Below, piece by piece: positions 46,589-59,900 of a stretch of 64,000 nucleotides of DNA (its first letter is position 1; the number at the start of each line of letters is the position of its first letter). This DNA comes from Thamnaconus septentrionalis. Lineage: Eukaryota; Chordata; Actinopteri; Tetraodontiformes; Monacanthidae. The stretch is taken from the NCBI GenBank assembly GCA_009823395.1, contig CM020501.1, positions 13,081,861 through 13,145,860 on the forward strand, given 5' to 3'. Below the pieces are notes generated by a model. The model was not told the DNA's origin, made no database searches, and worked only from the letters and a program-made list of their open reading frames with translations. The translations under genes and the position numbers were made by a program.

Positions 46589-49157
46589 GTGAGGAGGGTC
46601 TTCTTTTGATTTTTTTTTTTTAAGAGCTTCGAGAGGAAGAAATGCAAATGGACCGATGGCGCGACGAGACTTCCAGGCTCCTGCAATGTCAAAGTCGCGC
46701 TCACTGTTTGATTGTTATTTTGCCTTTTGTTGCTGTGTACGCGAGGACTAATTGGGCTCGCTGTGTCCAACACTTAACTTCAACCATCACGGAAAAGAGC
46801 CGCAGATTCCCTCTGAAGTCTGCATGGGTTGCCGAGCCGAGAGGGCAACACGGCAGCTTGGATGGCAGCCTAATTACTGTTGACACCGTGTTAATAGAAC
46901 CTACGAATGAGATGAGCAGCCGAGGATATGAAGTGTTGATCCATTATGTATCAGACGCGATGCGAGAAACACTGTTTGAGCTTACTCAATGGAGCGCTCG
47001 TTATTTTTCGTGTTGCCCCTGGTTCTAGATATCAGCGGCAGTTTTCTGAATTAGGGCTGAAAGATGAATAATAGATTGAATGACACAGCTACTTGGCTCC
47101 GTGCAGAAGAGGCTCATCGCAGGCACGCTGCAGTTGAAAATGACGCCGACCACTCGCGGTGCCGGGCCGTGTAGAGTGCTGTCAGGAGTCTGAAGTTTTT
47201 TTTTTTCACTCCACCCATGATGCAGAAGTCAAGCTGTGATTTCACTGCAACTGGCACAGGAAGAAATAAGTGTCAGGAGTGCAAATGTCTCGTAAAGAAA
47301 ACCAATGGCAGCTGGTTATTTTTCAATTTGCTGACTCAATACAATCCATGTCAAGCTATTGGATCACAATCTTTATTCTTGTCATTCTACTCCAATATGT
47401 GCATTGATAGTTACTTTTGGCACTAGTTACAGTTTTGAACTAAAGAAAGATCTTTTTTTTTTTAATCATAGACCGCTATTGCCATTTTTTAGAATAACAT
47501 TCATGCAGTGGGTGAAAATTAAAGGCCAAACTAAAACTAAATGCTAGATGCAACATAAAAGAATTAAATTTCAAAAAAAGGAAAAACATTCATGAAAAAC
47601 AAGAAAAACTGTGGCATTTTGTTGTCCAGCTGTGCTAAAGGTTCCATGTTGTGCAACATTCTCATTAGCAGTTTTTGGTTGTTGTTTTTTTTAAAAACTG
47701 TCAGCAGAGTTAAGAGTCGGTCTCCTTTCTCAGAACGGGTGTGCGAAAATATATTTGATTTGTTGGAATTGCACCTACGGACACAGAGGCGCCGTAGTCG
47801 TGGCGCTGTGCGGAACAAGCACGTCGCCACCAAATCAACTGATGCTGAGATAGAATCTCATTTTGAAATTCTAAATTTCAAAGTGAACACTAAAAGCACT
47901 GAAAGAAATCAGAGCCTTCGCAGTTCTAGTGAAGGACGTTAAGTTGTGTCAGGTTGGCTTTAGTTATAAATCATCTGCAGCGACAGACTTTGGAATGTGT
48001 GAGCCATTGTGCCATTTCTTTCCTTTTTTTCCCCCTAAATGTTCTTTATTAGTAGTTGTCTCCTTATCGCTGGATGCTCCTCCTTGGAGGCTGAAGTAGA
48101 GACTCGGCGGCTAAATGAGAGAGGAAGGCAGCAGCAGCAGCACTGCTGCTTTGTCCCTCATGGCTGTATGGGGTTTTAATTAGATTCTCTTTAAAGGGTT
48201 GTATCCGTTGGCATCTATTGTCACAGATGCACACACTGGGACACGCGCACGCGTCCCGCAGCACAACCTCATAAATATACGCACGGCACCTTGTTACGGC
48301 TGTCAGCCTGGATGGCTCCCACGGGTGCTTTTCTTGGCTCGGTGGGGGTCGAGTTGCTGCGCTGATTAGTCTTCGGCCGTATACTTCTGCGAGAGAGCGA
48401 GCGAGCGCACGTCTCCGCTTGTCAGCATATGTTCTTGTAAACGAGCAGTCTTGGGTAAATATATTTTTTCCAACGGCATTTGGATTTAGTGTTTTTGCGG
48501 TAAAAGCGTGGTGTCATTTATTCCGAAAAAAAAGGAAAGAAAAGGAAAAAGAACCCGAGAATGGGAAGTTAGCGGCGAGCGGGTTGTTAATGAGAAAGGG
48601 TCAGCAGCAGGCTAGCGGACGGACGCAACAGGTGGGGAGATATCATTCGACACCTTTTCCCGTCTTCTCAACTAAGTGATAAGCGGCATAAAGGCTTATT
48701 TTTATGCAAATGCGACGAAATTGAAGTGAACTGGAGAGACGCGCAATTCAGCATGTAAACTGAGGCCAGCAAATACGGGAGTGGACTCGTCCAAACTGCT
48801 TCTTTGTTCATCCTCACCTCTCTCTTCCCATTTCCTGTCCTATCTCTCTCCCTCCGTTCCCTGTCTCCCCTCTTTCCAATCCACATTCCATTTATCAGCC
48901 TGCACAGAAGTTCACAGCTGCTTACCTATTTAAAGAAAAAAATGCCAAAAAACGACATCTTTAGTGTTCCAATTTTCCAAAACGGCAAGGTTTTCCATTT
49001 CATTTTCCACTTTTTGACCATCTTTTTTAAACTCTGATTTGAATCTGGGGTCTCAGCAGGGAGGTAAAGACATGATGGGCCGGTAGAGTGAGACGCTCAA
49101 TAATCAAACGAGTCACGGCGAGGACTTTGGATGTGATGGACAAGCTGTAAATGTCAG

Positions 49158-49158
<1 letters not shown>

Positions 49159-49217
<59 letters not shown>
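49159..49217 (+). repeat. (GCT)n / CTG trinucleotide repeat
   Basis: 59 bp of uninterrupted GCT, about 19.7 units, intronic. Translation of either strand would give a homopolymer, but no gene context supports coding. Confidence 0.97.
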
Positions 49218-50409
49218 AGGAAGCTCTTCCCTCGTCCACAGACAAACGCGCGAACGTTAGTGGTTAACATGCAATCATGTTTCATCGTCTTGTCCAATCT
49301 GCGTCAGGACTGTGCAGCGGAGATCTGGCCACAGAGTCGAGTCGAGTCGAGGAGAGCGAGCGGCCTGGTCACGTGCCCGGACCCATTATCCGCTGTTCCT
49401 GACAGACCGTCCAGTCACTGTGACCGGGACTGGAGGAAGGAGTGAAGTGCCGACATCCCCTGGCTTGGCAAGAGGTCACACGGTGAAATCATAGGAAGTG
49501 AATCCTGCCGCGAGCATAAATAGCCTCTGGAGATTTTTTATGGCCAGTGACAGGTTGTGTGGTGTTGCAGCAGTATTCAGTGTTTACTCCATTCACTGTT
49601 TATTCTCCATTAAAGCAGCTCACATTGACTCAGTCTGCTCGTATTTCCTCCTTCTAAGGCTTCTTTCCGTCCCCCTTGTGAGAACATTCTCGTCGGACTC
49701 TCCTCACTGAAATCCGGCTCTTTTCAACAGCTCGCCGGCTGATTTGGACCCGAGCTCACGATGGTGGTGTCGATGTTGTTGTCTGGACAGCAGCCTGAGT
49801 AGCTGGTGAATACAACAATATGTAATTTACAACTTTTTTGGTTGGTCCGGACAGGATTTATAACCAGTAATGCAGCACGGTGTTGCAGAATACGTCAGTC
49901 GCCGCTGAACTTGAGAGAATTGAAAATATCCCAGAGGGAATTTGTTTCATACATGTTAGCAAGATGACAAAGCAAAGTACAGCCACCGCTGGGAGAAAGG
50001 TCACGCTCATGATGAGGATGTGGTCAGTTAGGTACAGTTCAAGCATTTCATCCAGTGTGCGTGTGTGTGGTCTCTTGGTAGTGCCGTTAAAAACAGGTGA
50101 TGAGGAGCCAATTAATTAAGCTCTTTGCATTCTGCTATCGTGCTATCATGTCTCCCTACTGGTCACTCACCCGCACACACATGCACACACGCGCGCACAC
50201 ACACACACACACAGAACTAGGCCTGTCAATCAAAACAGCAGCTTGTCTCCCTGCTGTCTGTAGTAGAATGTGCACTTCTGTGTATTTCAGTTCATTTCAC
50301 AGCAGCGGAGAGCTTTGAAGATTTTGCTCTTCAGACTATTAGAGCAGCAAAATATCCCTAAAGAGAGTCCTCGCGGGAAGGGGAGATTCTTTGTCCACCT
50401 CTAGCCCCC

Positions 50410-50411
<2 letters not shown>

Positions 50412-50467
<56 letters not shown>
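50412..50467 (+). repeat. (CA)n microsatellite
   Basis: About 56 bp of CA following a short C run. Confidence 0.97.
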
Positions 50468-50472
<5 letters not shown>

Positions 50473-53120
50473 ACAGACATGCAAATGCTGCGTTAAAGAT
50501 AAACGCCTAGATGCACTTTGCATATCTGGACATCATCAAAGACCTGCACTTCAGCAGAATAGAGAGACGAGACGGAGCAATCTCTGCAGCCCGAGATAAA
50601 GGCCTTGAGATCCCACACGGATAAATTTCAAGCATGCATTTAAAACAACAGGAGACGAGGTGCGTTGAGGAGAGGAGAGGAGAATTTGGAGGCTCATTAA
50701 TTGTGTCAGACAGAAAAGGTACACGTTTCCAATTAAATAATGGCTTTTAATGTATATATATATATATTTACTATATATGACTCAGACCGCGTTGCTAATC
50801 TGACTGACTGCAGAGAAAAGAAAGCAGGGAATTATATCTGGTAGCCGGAGTCGGCTTGACTTCGGGGGCAGATTTAAATGGAAAAAGATCGAAGCGGCGG
50901 AGGCTGACATTTCCTTCCTTTCAGCTCCTAAATGCGTTTGATAGAATCTTTTGGGCTCGACCACCGTCGCATTGTAAATGCCCCGCGTCTCAGAAATTTC
51001 ACTCGGCTGCTTGTGAACACAGACCGCCTCTTATAAAGCCTCGGTGTCCATTACAGAGCAGCCTCGACCTTGGTGACGAAGCTCCCTCAGGGTTTTGCCT
51101 GCAGGCTACTTTTTTTTTTTTTTTTTTACAACTCTTCTTACAAGCCGAGAAGCGGTTAAATCAATGGAGTTTCCTCGTAAAATGCTCAACCTATTTTTTA
51201 CCCAAGTAAATACTGAACGGCGGGCCTCCATGCAAACTCCCAGCTAAAGTTTTACTGCTTGTACGCTCCGTCGGTAATTAGAAAAAAAAGCTGGGAGGTG
51301 TTTTTTAAGTTCTGCGGCCCGTCTTTGAAACTCAACGGCGCCGTAATTGTCTTATGAATCTGAATGACAAATAGAGCTTCAGCCGGCGCTTTCACCAGTG
51401 TCGTATTGACCGAGGTGGCTGGATGAGAGCAACCTCAAGGCTGAGGAGACGAGGAGGGGAGCCGTGTTGAAAAGGAACTGAGGGACGATATTGGCTTTTT
51501 ACGACATGAATGCATTGTGAAATAACTTCTCATAAACTCGGTCGTCTTCCTGGCCTGTTGGAAAAGAAGGAGGCTGACGGCCAGAGATTGATTTCTCGGC
51601 GCGCTGATTGGAGGAGTGCCGCTCTGAGTTTGATTACACCGCCTGCAGGAGGCTCCCCTGGTGTTTGTCATTTAACATACCTCCCTCCGTCCACTTCACC
51701 CCACCTCCCCTGCTGCCTCTGTCACGTAGGACTTAGCACCTTGCCTCTCTGCTGGGAGTCCAAAGCGGCTTTCATGCCTGCCTCATTTAGCCCGGTTGAA
51801 TTACGCTCGCGTTTGCCCCCGTTGTGCAGTTGGTTTGAGTTGTGTGAATGCTGCAATCACAGCCCGCGTGCAAACCAGAAATGAAGAAGACAATTGGACC
51901 TTTTCGAGCGGGAGGTCTCCCTGCACATTCAAAGAAAATCCTTGTCAAACAAAAGAAGTCCTTGTCCGCGCTGGAACAAAAACAACCTGTTCCTTTTATT
52001 CTGTTTTAAAAAGTTTTCCAGTGTCGCAAACTGGGAATGGTTTGTCCACGTGGCACCACAGAGAATGCTGAAGATTACATGTCAGGTCCACAAAATGGCG
52101 CTCACACAGAATTACATCATACAGTGAGGACATGGAGAACGAGCATTAAACTCTTTCGATGTGAACAAACACAGGAAGAATTCAGAAAAAAGAGGCCAAC
52201 AGTGGTGAATATGAATGAAACAGGAAAAAGGAGTTATAAGTGTGGACCCACGACGAGGCAGAAATACGCCGTAGATGTTGTTGTTGGAGAGGTTAGCTCG
52301 CCTGTGTGCTCAGGAGTAGGTGGGTCTGTGGCATCATTGCAAAATAAGTTTGAAACCATGGAAATGCAGAGGTGCAGTGAACAGGTCTGATCACTCGTGG
52401 ACCTGATTTCAGCTCAGTTCAATTTCACAAATTTGTTGCCCCAAAGTGCCGATGGCATTTGGAAGAAATGTCAATCTGATTAAAAAAGAAAGAGGGAGAG
52501 AGAGAGAGACTGCAGAAACTCAACTCCATGTGCACAACCTCCAAACCAACTCACATAGATGATGTTCACTTGCAAAAACATCATCCTGCTTCTGTTTTAC
52601 TCATGGAAGTTTTTTTCCTTCATTTTCCCAGCTGGTAATTCTGACTAATCAAAGAAAAAACATTCCAAGGGACATCTGATGAGAAGGTTCTCATGAGACT
52701 TGCATTGCTGCATTCTGGTTGGTTGAACCAACTCAGCAAACTGGAAAACAGCTGACAAATGCAACAAACAGTATTTTGTGCGTCACTCTAAGTTACTAGA
52801 TGCAGACACACTGTTCTATCTATCATTAGTGATTTTGGGTTGTTGTGTGGGGACACAAATGCGTGTGAGCCCTTCATTTATTTGACCAACAAATGGCACA
52901 AATCTCTGAGTGAAGGAGCATTTAATGAGCAGCGAAGCCAGTCAGTTTGATCGTGTGTGTGTGTGTGTGTTTGTGCATCCATCAAGCATCATGTTGTCGT
53001 TGTTTTATGCATGCTTTTGTGTTTCCGTGTCTTCTGTGTCGTTTTCTGATCAGCTTCCGTCCCTTCCAGATGTTATCTTTCCACATCACTGACTCTTAGA
53101 TGAGAGCCTGCTGCAGGTTC

Positions 53121-53123
<3 letters not shown>

Positions 53124-53164
<41 letters not shown>

Positions 53165-53224
53165 GTGTGTGCGTGCGTGCGTGTGTGTGTGTACGCGTGT
53201 GCGTGAGTGTGTGTGTGTGTGTGC
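53124..53224 (+). repeat. (GT)n microsatellite, interrupted
   Basis: A pure TG run to about 53159 is followed by 65 bp of TG interrupted by GC and AC dinucleotides. Confidence 0.95.
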
Positions 53225-56200
53225 GTCCCATCCTTTCCTCCAGGTCCCATGCGTGCTTGTGTGGGACGGACGGTGTGTAGGTGTGTTTTTGCATTTACGA
53301 GTACTCCTGTTATCCCGAAATTTAAAAGAGGCCCTAATGTCGGATCAGAGGGTTTATTTTTTCATGCTATGTTGTTCCCAGCAATACAGCTCTCATCCGG
53401 TGCCCAGTGTGGTTTTGCAGCAGCACGCCTTGGTAGGCGTCAGTGGACTTGAGGAATTTCCAAATGCAACATAATGATCCACACGGTGCTCCTCACTGAA
53501 TCTGCAGCCTCTGGTGTTTTTTTGTTTTGTTTTGTTTTTTCCCAGAAACTTTAGTCTAAAACATAATAAAAAATAACAAGCGCGTTGGCTGCTTATCTTT
53601 TTCCCAGACGCTTTGGCTTGTGACTGCAAAAAAACAAAATAAATGCCAAATTGGACGCTGCGTAACAGCTCAGCACCTCCTGATATAAGCACAGGTGGAC
53701 GCACTGAATGGTGACACAAAATCTTCTCTCTGCCTCTCAAATGGCTGCTCCGAATTAATTGCTGGCAGAGTTTGTGGTTTTCTTTGGAAGCAGCTCACAG
53801 TTTTCTTAATTTAACAGTGAGAAGAAAACCTGCTCTAAATATTCAGTCACGACCAAACTGCCAGGCAGCAAACGAGCCACACACGCAACCTTATGGAGCA
53901 GGAGTCAACAGCAGTAGCAGTAGAATTAGATAAGTTAACATTGGCAATTTGATTTTGTCAACGTTCCTGTTTCAAAACATATGGCATGACAAAGTTTGCA
54001 GAACAAAATGTTTGTTTTTGCTAGTACGCTGGCATAATATTCTGCTTTCTGCATGCCGATTTTTGGTCAACAATGTCCATTCAGTATGTAATGCCAGCGC
54101 TGCAGAAACTGTGAAAAGTATTGTAGTTAATGCATCATACATTTACCTTTTTGGATGTCGAGTACAGCATTTTTCTCAGAAACCAATTTCAATGTGATCT
54201 TCTAAAATCTTTCAAAAATTGAAAATAAAACTGTAGGGGAGAAAGAGAGTAAAAAAAACCACAGGATTCAGATCCTGCATTCGTTGGAGCACATTTATCA
54301 TTTTTGCACACGGCTCTCCTTCTGCGACAACTTGCGATTGCTCGAATATCACAGGGCTGAATGTGCAACAAAGGCTTCATTTTTGCTGTTGTGGTTCATT
54401 ACGGAAATGGATCCCTTTGTGAGTCATAGCTGGAGTAAAATGGATTAAAAGCTTAATATCCATCAATCATTCTGCACAGTGTACTCTGCATTAAATCAAG
54501 CAAATTGTAGGGCACAGACCCGTCACAAGCCTCTCTGTACAAATGAATCCAAGTAGGCAACAATTGTCTTTGTTTTTCTGTCACACTCAGTGACGCAAAA
54601 TGGCAAAGCATGTAGAAATGTTAAGGTAATACAAACTTTACCATAAAGAGTCTAAAAAAACACAGAGAAATATAATTATTTATATTCTGAGGAAACTGTC
54701 GTTAATTCTTAGTCAGTCATTGACAAGCAGCAGTTGTTTTTCCCTGAGCTGTCTGACGACCAGTCACATAGATCAACAGCTTGACAGCCTCTGACAGAAT
54801 CCCTAGTGTGGCTAATTACATGTAAACTCTAATGAACCAGTATCGGCATGCTGTACTATCTTCCCTCACACTGATATAATTGCTCTTCAAGGTTAATTTG
54901 AAGATCTAACCTTGTGTGAGGACAAATTAGGTGTACGATGACGCCTCGACTGTTGAGAGTCGGGTTATTTGATGTTTTGAGATGAGAAACGCACACAAAT
55001 GGGCACTAATTCTCAGCGGTTTTGACAAAGGCAAAGGCTTGGATGATGAGTCGGCCCTTTGATTGATTCCTGCGACAACCGGTGGTGTCGGGAATGATTA
55101 GGTCCAACATTTCACATCCAAAGGTTTTTATGCTTGCCTCTGTTGATCCCAGGCCTACCTCCGTGTCTCTCTTCGAGTCCCTTGGTCTTGTTGGATTGAG
55201 GTGATTGTGTGCGTGTGTGGCTGAAACCCCAATGTGCCTACAGAGGGCTTGCCAGTAATCAGACCATGTATGTATCTGTATATCGACTGTATTTGCTTCT
55301 CACGACATAGCAGGTAAATGTTAGGAGCCTTGGCGTTGCATTTTACAGACATAAGCCCTTTCAAACTTTAAGGTGAGGGTAAAATAGTCGATGGATAAAA
55401 AAGGGCAGCGAAAAGGCAGACGGCGAGATGACCACAAAAGGTTCAAGAGGAGTGACTAAGAGTCCCAGATATTGGGTTGAACAAGTCTCTGAGAATGGAG
55501 ACATGACCATGAATGTAACAACAGAAGAGAAGAGAAGCGCTGAATGTCACAATGTTGCAGTGCCAGTCTGAATGAGAAAAAGTTTACACACCATGATGTG
55601 AGAATATTTTTTTCCTTCGTGTCAGTTGGCTTGAAAAACAGCCCTTCTCTAGTAACTTCCCGCTGCTTTTCATTCCACGTACACTGGAGGATCGAATTAT
55701 TTAACATCACGATTATGCACCTAAACATTGATGACGCAGAATTGGGACCAATTCAAGGATGCTTCAGCATGGAATCAATGACACGTTCAGGGATCAAATT
55801 GCGACCTTGAGCCTCAGACCCCAATAGTCATCCGAGGGTGCTGCAGAGTTGGGGTGCGGTGACTAATCCGTGCAGTGACTTTGAAGGCAAACATTCACAG
55901 GTGGGTCTTGGTGAAGATGTCGGCTCATTGTTGCAACAACGTGCTGTGCATTGTGTCTCCTGCCAGCGATGAGAAGGAGAAAATGCAACAGCATATTATT
56001 AAAAGTGCAGCATCGTCTTTCTGTGGGCTGCTGCTGGTGGTGCAGATGTTGCTGAGTGCATTCTTGTCATTGTTGTAGGCAGAAGCCCGGGTGACGCTAC
56101 CTCTATGCTTACTAATGAACACAACGCACTCGTACTTGGGTTTGGATAGCATGGAATGGAATGGAATGGGATGCCTGGGCGCGCCTGGAAGAACACGTGG

Positions 56201-56870
56201 GGGAACTGAGAGTGGTGGTCAAGTGTTGAGATGAGCCGTGCGTTGCTCGCGGTGCTAATGATCTTGTCAGTCACACAGCTGTACACTTGTGCAACCAGAG
56301 ACCGTGAGTGCGCTCGACATTGGACGTGCGTGACAAGTAAGCCTGAACGGATCCTTCGCTGCAGCCAAGGTCTGGTTCTGATCTGAGTGCTATTGGAGGT
56401 AGAGTTGACCCACAGTCACCTGGCTCCTTTCAGGCCGACACTGTTCGCATGCCAGCTCGTATCAGGACCTGCCGGCCACATTGCGGAGGATTTTCACAAA
56501 GCAGAGTTTGGTGCGTACAGAATATAAATGGAATATTACTGAGCGGTGGGGAAAAAATAAAAACACACTGAATGTTGCTATTTATCTGCACCTCCTGCCT
56601 GGTTGAACAGGTTACAGCAACATGCCAGTCAGCAAGACGTTAATGCAAAGCAAAAGAAATGGAAGGAGGAGAAACTGAAGATATCGAGCCGTGCCGGTGA
56701 ATGATGGGGCAGGGCGTCGAAGGAAAGATTGGATTAAAGGAAGGGCAGATAAACGACGGGTAAATAGGAAGAGAGATGATGAGGTGAGGCGGTAGCGCGG
56801 ATGCGTTTCAAGGCGGGAGGGAAGGAGGAAGGGAAAGCGAGAAGGTGTTTACTTGATATAGCAAAGGCTT

Positions 56871-56874
<4 letters not shown>

Positions 56875-56932
<58 letters not shown>
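56875..56932 (+). repeat. (TG)n microsatellite
   Basis: 58 bp of uninterrupted TG next to a purine-rich block (56640-56860). Confidence 0.97.
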
Positions 56933-56933
<1 letters not shown>

Positions 56934-59900
56934 CGCAGTGTGAAATCATCTTGCCGTTAATTCATAAACCCGCCGCGCATGTTACCAAAATCCCAACAGT
57001 TCAGGGGATCAAACAGGACACCAATTGACTGCACGGTTGACTCCCATCAAAATGTCCTTGACCACAAAACACAACCTCGCCTGTCATATAATCGCTGTGG
57101 TAGAGTGTGATAATGAGAATCAAATAGAGCCCATGCGCTTTTGAAATCTCTGGCTGAAATGAAATACTAGAGCTACTAAAGCAGCACTATCTTGTTTTTC
57201 TACCTTAAAATTTCATTTTTATTTTTTTTTTAAATTTAAGATTCACTGACTTTCGCCGCCATTGACACATTGCTCGGTCATTGACACCGTCTTTGACCCT
57301 CCTGACTCGGAGAGACTCTTGTTTTCTGCTCAGCACTCTCCTGCAAGGACATGGCTCGGATTAAGGCGACGCTTCATACGCTAACATGAACACTTGTTGA
57401 CTGGGTTCAGGATGCTCGTTCTGTGGTCTGTGCATGTTCACAGTTGCACAGGTGCCAAAATGTTGTCGCTGTCTGACAGGTTGGGGTTTGCCGTGTCACT
57501 GGCGGGCCTGCCATTCCACCCGTTGCAAGCCAGTGAATTGTCAAATAGATTTGTACACTGTCATTTTAAGGCAGACAAATTACACGGCGTGGTTTTGGGA
57601 ACGGAAACAGCAGGTCGTGTTGAACAGGTGAGAGATAATGTTTGGTATTACTTTAACTTGAAAACCACATTAGAACTTTTGCTCATTCCTGTCGGTACAA
57701 ATCGAAATGTGACCCCAACACAAACCAGCACTCCCCGACAGGAAGGTTGCTGAGCAGCCTTCCACATTAAAGCACGGCGGTGTTAACTTTGTTCCTTGCT
57801 TCCAGCCAACAAGGGTGGTACTAGATGAAATCTAAAAAAAAAAAAAAGGTAACACCCACCAAAGCTGTCCGTAACAAATAGACAAGCCCAATGCCATCTG
57901 TCTTAACATACTAATAAATCATCCGCTTAGCCAGCCTTCTAATTTTTCAGCCATCATTATACCAGAAAGACGTCCCAGCTAGTGAAAGGAACGACTGTGT
58001 CCCTCTCTCAGAAATAAGTTTGCCTGTTTTCACTGGCCAGCTACTTGTGACGGCAAACAAAACCAAACAGATCCTAACATTAGATTGACGCCTTTACTTA
58101 ATTTGTTAAGTTGTTTTCTTTTTTGTTTTTGTTTTTTCATTTTTATTATTCACCTACACAAAAGACTCAAAAACTCATCTGTCTACTAACATCACACCTC
58201 TTTGTCCTCTCGTACAATTGACAAGTAAAGCAGGCCAGCTTTGACATTCAACTTTGTCTTTCTGGCTTCAATGAAAAAATTTATATGCTATTGATGCTCT
58301 TGTATTAACAAAATCCAAGTATGAAAAGATATATTCTGAAAACCATATCATAAATGTTTCATGCTGGGTCATTATCCTTGATCTTACCATAAAGAAAAGA
58401 AGACTTTTTTTTTTGTGTCTTTGTCATGAGCATTTTCATGTTTCCTGAGGTTAAAATGAATTTCCAAACCCCCCTTGGCATTAATGCATGCAGGTCAAGA
58501 GGATGTGCTTTCATCTCAAATTCTCTCGAAAGCCGTAATAGTCACATTTTCAAGCCTGAAAATGCACACAGTTAGACAGTACATATTTCAGCTGTGCTCA
58601 GCCGTAGCGGAACACTGGCTGTATACAGCGCGTTGCTAGTCATTAGCTGTCACATTGACATTGTGGCCTGAAAGACCGTGTGGGCGGTAGTTTACTAAGA
58701 CTGTCCTCATTTGTCACCGTGCCGCCAAAGTACAGCCACATCTCGCACCCACTTTCAAATTCGCACCGACCGTAACAAAACAGCTGCGTCCTCTCGTCCC
58801 CCTTGCTGTTGGTATACATTAGGCAAAAGCTTTATCAGGGATTCAGGTGGCGCGGATCCCGAGGAATAGCTGAAGAGAAGCGATTTTAAAAAATGAGGCC
58901 GAGCAGAGAAAAGGACAGAGAGGGATCGGGTTCCGGGGAGAGTCAAATGGCAGTGAGAAAGTGCAAAATTGGGAAAGCTTTGAGGAGGATATAGATGGGT
59001 GAGGAACAAGAAAAGGGAGGCAAGGTGTGAAAGTTGAAGTTTGAGAGAAAATGCTGAAAACAGGAATAGATCAACAGGGCCTTTAATCCTAAAATAGTCG
59101 CCAACCTTCTCCTCCTTCTCGTCATCCCTACTTACCTCCCTTTGACTCCCTCCTCCCCTTGTCTGCTTGTTTGGAGTGCCAGAAGAAGAAGAAGAGATGT
59201 GAGTGCAGCCACGTTCCGCAGACAAAGAAAAAAAAAAAAAAACAGGCAAATGTCGACATATTGTGACTCGCCGACAGGCGGACGACGTCCATTAGCGGGG
59301 GGGTTGTTCTGCGGCCGAGCCAGGCAGAGCAGCCACAGCCAGATCTCGCTGATCTATCGTCGTCCTAATGAATCTGTTATAGCCAGGCCCCACTAATCAA
59401 TCTCTGAGTCTCTTAATCAATTAAGCCATTAATCAGACACGGACCCTAACCGTTCGCGCCCACAAGACGGATTGCTTTGCATTTATACACAGACGCGGGC
59501 ATAAATACAGGTGCACTTGTGTGCGTCTACACACATGAGAGGGTTGGCGCAAGCGTGCAGGGATATTAAAGTGAGATGTGTGTTTTCTGGAGGAGCAGAG
59601 GAGCAACATGTGGGCCCGTCCCCACATTTGTCTGCACGCACTGAAGTCATAGCGAGAGAAAACCTGGAACGTTTTTAATGCTGTAATGTGTAAATGGCAG
59701 ACAAACAGAAGATTTTAATGCAGGTCTTAGATGCAGAAGGACTGATTTCAGCAAACTACAAAGACAATGCAAGGTCTGGCGCTATGAAGAGGAGCAAAGG
59801 TTTGTAAAGGCATCGTTCCCTCAGTCTGAGATGGCTCAATATTCATCACTCCATCCATTTTCAGTTTCTTTCAGATCTGTTTTTACCAGAGCTTGATGTA

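Noticed and set aside
52037..52390. 117-codon open frame on the plus strand
   Set aside because: No recognisable domain; length is within chance expectation for this window.
57394..57753. 119-codon open frame on the plus strand with mixed composition
   Set aside because: It looks more protein-like than most, but matches no family I know, has no splice or promoter support and no conserved motif.
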